Origin: Pseudomonadales bacterium
GTDB lineage: Bacteria > Pseudomonadota > Gammaproteobacteria > Pseudomonadales > Azotimanducaceae
Length of the DNA stretch: 35,569 nucleotides
Direction of reading: 5' to 3'
Assembly: GCA_016779565.1 (NCBI GenBank)
Contig: JADHNJ010000026.1
Location: 1-35,569, forward strand
Shown here: one piece after another, positions 34,492 to 35,569 of the stretch
Layout of the letters: every line of letters begins with the position of its first letter
Numbering within the stretch: position 1 is the stretch's first letter
Notes under the pieces: generated by a model
What the model saw: the letters and a program-made list of their open reading frames with translations, nothing else
Told to the model about the DNA's origin: nothing
Databases searched by the model: none
Program-made: the position numbers and the translations under genes

Positions 34492-34923
34492 TCAGCAGGT
34501 TACTTCAAAAATTCGCTCGCCCTGCTTCACCCTAGAACCCGTTGACACCCAACCTTTGGTCAGAACCCCTTGAACTTCAGAAACAATCGGGACTCGCTCG
34601 TTGGAAGTTTCCACCCAGCCAAGGCTATCACCTGGTTGCACCACATCACCAAGTTTAGACGGGTAACCCGATGGCGAATCAACGCCCCATTTCAAAACGC
34701 CAGAAACTGGGGCCAAGACGTGTCCTGGGTCATTCGACATCCCAGCATAGGCTTGCATTCGTGGCCTCGGAGTCGCGGCCGACACCGCCAGCTCAGCACT
34801 CAATACAGGTTCGAGTGGACGACGTACAATTTTTAGCACATCTTCCCCTTCTTTAATTTCAATCTCAGAGATATCGCTTCCCTGAATCATCTCAATGAGA
34901 TTTTTGACTTTGCGAATATCCAT
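34492..34923 (-). CDS. BCCP-like protein lacking the biotin-acceptor lysine (AccB homolog)
   Basis: This 143-aa protein is plainly related to AccB, the biotin carboxyl carrier protein of acetyl-CoA carboxylase. The N-terminus MDIRKVKNLIEMI...ISEIEIKEGEDVLKIVR matches AccB, and the C-terminal domain follows the biotinyl fold (VLAPVSGVLKWGVDSPSGYP...LGDVVQPGDSLGWVE...GVLTKGWVSTGSRVKQGERIFEV), including a thumb-like loop. Where AccB has VEAMKMMN, this protein has VETSNERV, so there is no acceptor lysine and it cannot be biotinylated in the usual way. The Ala/Pro linker is also short. accC does not follow. The gene is intact, with no frameshift, and starts directly after the aroQ stop. It may be a regulator of the carboxylase, like plant BADC proteins, or a lipoyl/biotinyl-fold protein with another role; a functional AccB should be encoded elsewhere. 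Confidence 0.85.
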   Translation of the reverse strand: MDIRKVKNLIEMIQGSDISEIEIKEGEDVLKIVRRPLEPVLSAELAVSAATPRPRMQAYAGMSNDPGHVLAPVSGVLKWGVDSPSGYPSKLGDVVQPGDSLGWVETSNERVPIVSEVQGVLTKGWVSTGSRVKQGERIFEVTC

Positions 34924-35361
34924 CTATGGGCTCTGAGCAACGATAAATTCGAGCGCAAACCGATAACCCTGCGCGCCTAACCCTGTAATGACTCCGGCTG
35001 CTATATCAGACAGGTAGGAATGCTGCCGAAACGATTCTCGCTGATGAACATTTGAAAGGTGCACTTCGACGAAATTAATCTCGGTAGCAAGAAACGCGTC
35101 TCTTAATGCAATGCTGGTATGAGTGAAGGCGCCCGGATTGATAATGGCCCATTTGAAATGACCCCTGGCGCTGTGAATTCTGTCGATGAGTTCGTGTTCA
35201 GCGTTGGTCTGAAAAAAGTCCAGTTCAATCGACTGACCAGCGACCTGCTCCCGCAGCGCCGACTCAATATCATCTAAGCTCTGGGTGCCATAAACCTCTG
35301 GCTCACGAGTTCCCAGCAAATTCAAGTTGGGACCATTTAAAATCAAGATTTGCTGCGTCAT
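34924..35361 (-). CDS. aroQ: 3-dehydroquinate dehydratase, type II
   Basis: AroQ removes water from 3-dehydroquinate in the third step of the shikimate pathway. The 145-aa protein is a typical type II enzyme (about 147-150 aa, dodecamer). It has [21 protein letters not shown] with Arg19 and catalytic Tyr24, the oxyanion Asn in [10 protein letters not shown], and the catalytic His in [15 protein letters not shown], with the Arg that follows. ATG 35361 is supported by the conserved N-terminus. Its TAG stop abuts the ATG of the accB-like gene, the same aroQ-accB order as in Pseudomonas, so this is the true accB locus. Confidence 0.97.
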   Translation of the reverse strand: MTQQILILNGPNLNLLGTREPEVYGTQSLDDIESALREQVAGQSIELDFFQTNAEHELIDRIHSARGHFKWAIINPGAFTHTSIALRDAFLATEINFVEVHLSNVHQRESFRQHSYLSDIAAGVITGLGAQGYRFALEFIVAQSP

Positions 35362-35417
35362 AGCCCTGCTCTATTGGCGTTTTCCCTATCTTAAATTGAA
35401 CCCTGAGAAATTAACAT

Positions 35418-35439
35418 GGCTCACCCCACTATCTGAGCC
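35418..35439 (-). other. Hairpin upstream of aroQ
   Basis: GGCTCA and TGAGCC form a perfect 6-bp stem around a 10-nt loop. It lies between the aroQ start and the possible upstream gene end, on the minus strand, and may be a terminator of that gene or part of the aroQ leader. A T6 run on the minus strand lies before it (35447-35452), not after it. Confidence 0.3.
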
Positions 35440-35480
35440 GGCCCGCTAAAAAACTGACAGCGTGCGACGAAATCGGCCTA

Positions 35481-35569
35481 TCACCGGTTGAACCGGGAAA
35501 ACAACCTGTCGCCTCGGCTTGCAGTCTGATCGCCTAGCGCCGAGTTATCGCCCATCTCGGGGAGTTCCG
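35481..35569 (-). CDS. Possible C-terminal fragment of an unidentified gene, cut by the window edge
   Basis: One minus-strand frame is open from the window edge to a TGA at 35481-35483 and gives 28 residues ending GDRLFSRFNR. The other two minus frames stop early. The basic, Arg-rich end could be the tail of a protein encoded upstream of aroQ. dsbD often stands there in related genomes, but this tail is not recognisable as DsbD. The piece is too short to identify. Confidence 0.3.
   Translation of the reverse strand, partial: ELPEMGDNSALGDQTASRGDRLFSRFNR

Noticed and set aside
34492..34923. A frameshift or read error hiding a normal EAMKM site in the accB-like gene
   Set aside because: I read the codons directly: GTG GAA ACT TCC AAC GAG CGA GTC is in frame, and the biotinyl-fold residues continue on both sides without a shift. 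A single error cannot turn AMKM into TSNE.
1..35569. CRISPR arrays, insertion sequences, prophage or toxin-antitoxin genes
   Set aside because: I found no regularly spaced repeats, transposase or integrase motifs, or small toxin/antitoxin pairs.

Overview
The window is chromosomal DNA from a gammaproteobacterium, probably a free-living, possibly marine relative of the Pseudomonadales/Cellvibrionales. It has moderate GC, dense coding and many 4-nt start/stop overlaps. The gene order matches several blocks that I recall from Pseudomonas: rpsU-yqeY-dnaG-rpoD-tRNA, tsaD-folB, trp genes-OsmC-coq7, amgK-murU divergent from lptD-surA-pdxA-rsmA-apaH, cca, and aroQ-accB-prmA-DUF3426-dusB-fis-purH-purD. 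Taxonomy and synteny come from memory of these families, not from a search.

Layout. (1) 63-139: tRNA with a CAT anticodon, probably tRNA-Ile2. (2) 539-4696, plus strand: dienelactone-hydrolase-like protein, spinster-type MFS transporter, aminoglycoside-phosphotransferase-fold kinase and SDR oxidoreductase. This looks like a small catabolic or accessory cluster placed between the tRNA and rpoD. (3) 4743-9333, minus strand: macromolecular-synthesis operon rpsU-yqeY-dnaG-rpoD. (4) 9525-12627, plus strand: tsaD-folB, then a cNMP-binding/rhodanese-like protein and coq7 behind two tandem sigma70-like promoters. (5) 12624-20068, minus strand: amgK-murU-rpe-trpE-trpG-trpD-trpC, then OsmC and a VOC protein. 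(6) 20148-28210, plus strand: lptD-surA-pdxA-rsmA-apaH-cca and a pteridine reductase. (7) 28207-35361, minus strand: aroQ-'accB'-prmA-DUF3426-dusB-fis-purH-purD. A possible C-terminal fragment of one more minus-strand gene touches the right edge.

The genes are mostly core housekeeping: translation and tRNA modification (rpsU, tsaD, rsmA, cca, dusB, prmA), replication and transcription (dnaG, rpoD, fis), outer-membrane biogenesis and cell-wall recycling (lptD, surA, amgK, murU), tryptophan, shikimate, purine, folate, PLP and ubiquinone synthesis.

The most unusual point is at the accB locus. The encoded protein is clearly BCCP-like at both ends, but the biotinylation motif (EAMKM, with the acceptor lysine) is replaced by ETSNER, and accC, which normally follows accB, is missing. 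This resembles the non-biotinylated BADC regulators of plant acetyl-CoA carboxylase and may be a bacterial counterpart. Other departures from the expected gene order or domain set are a Cca without its HD domain, no apaG between rsmA and apaH, no gph between rpe and trpE, and no crp/vfr between trpC and osmC. Many genes in coupled positions start with TTG or GTG.
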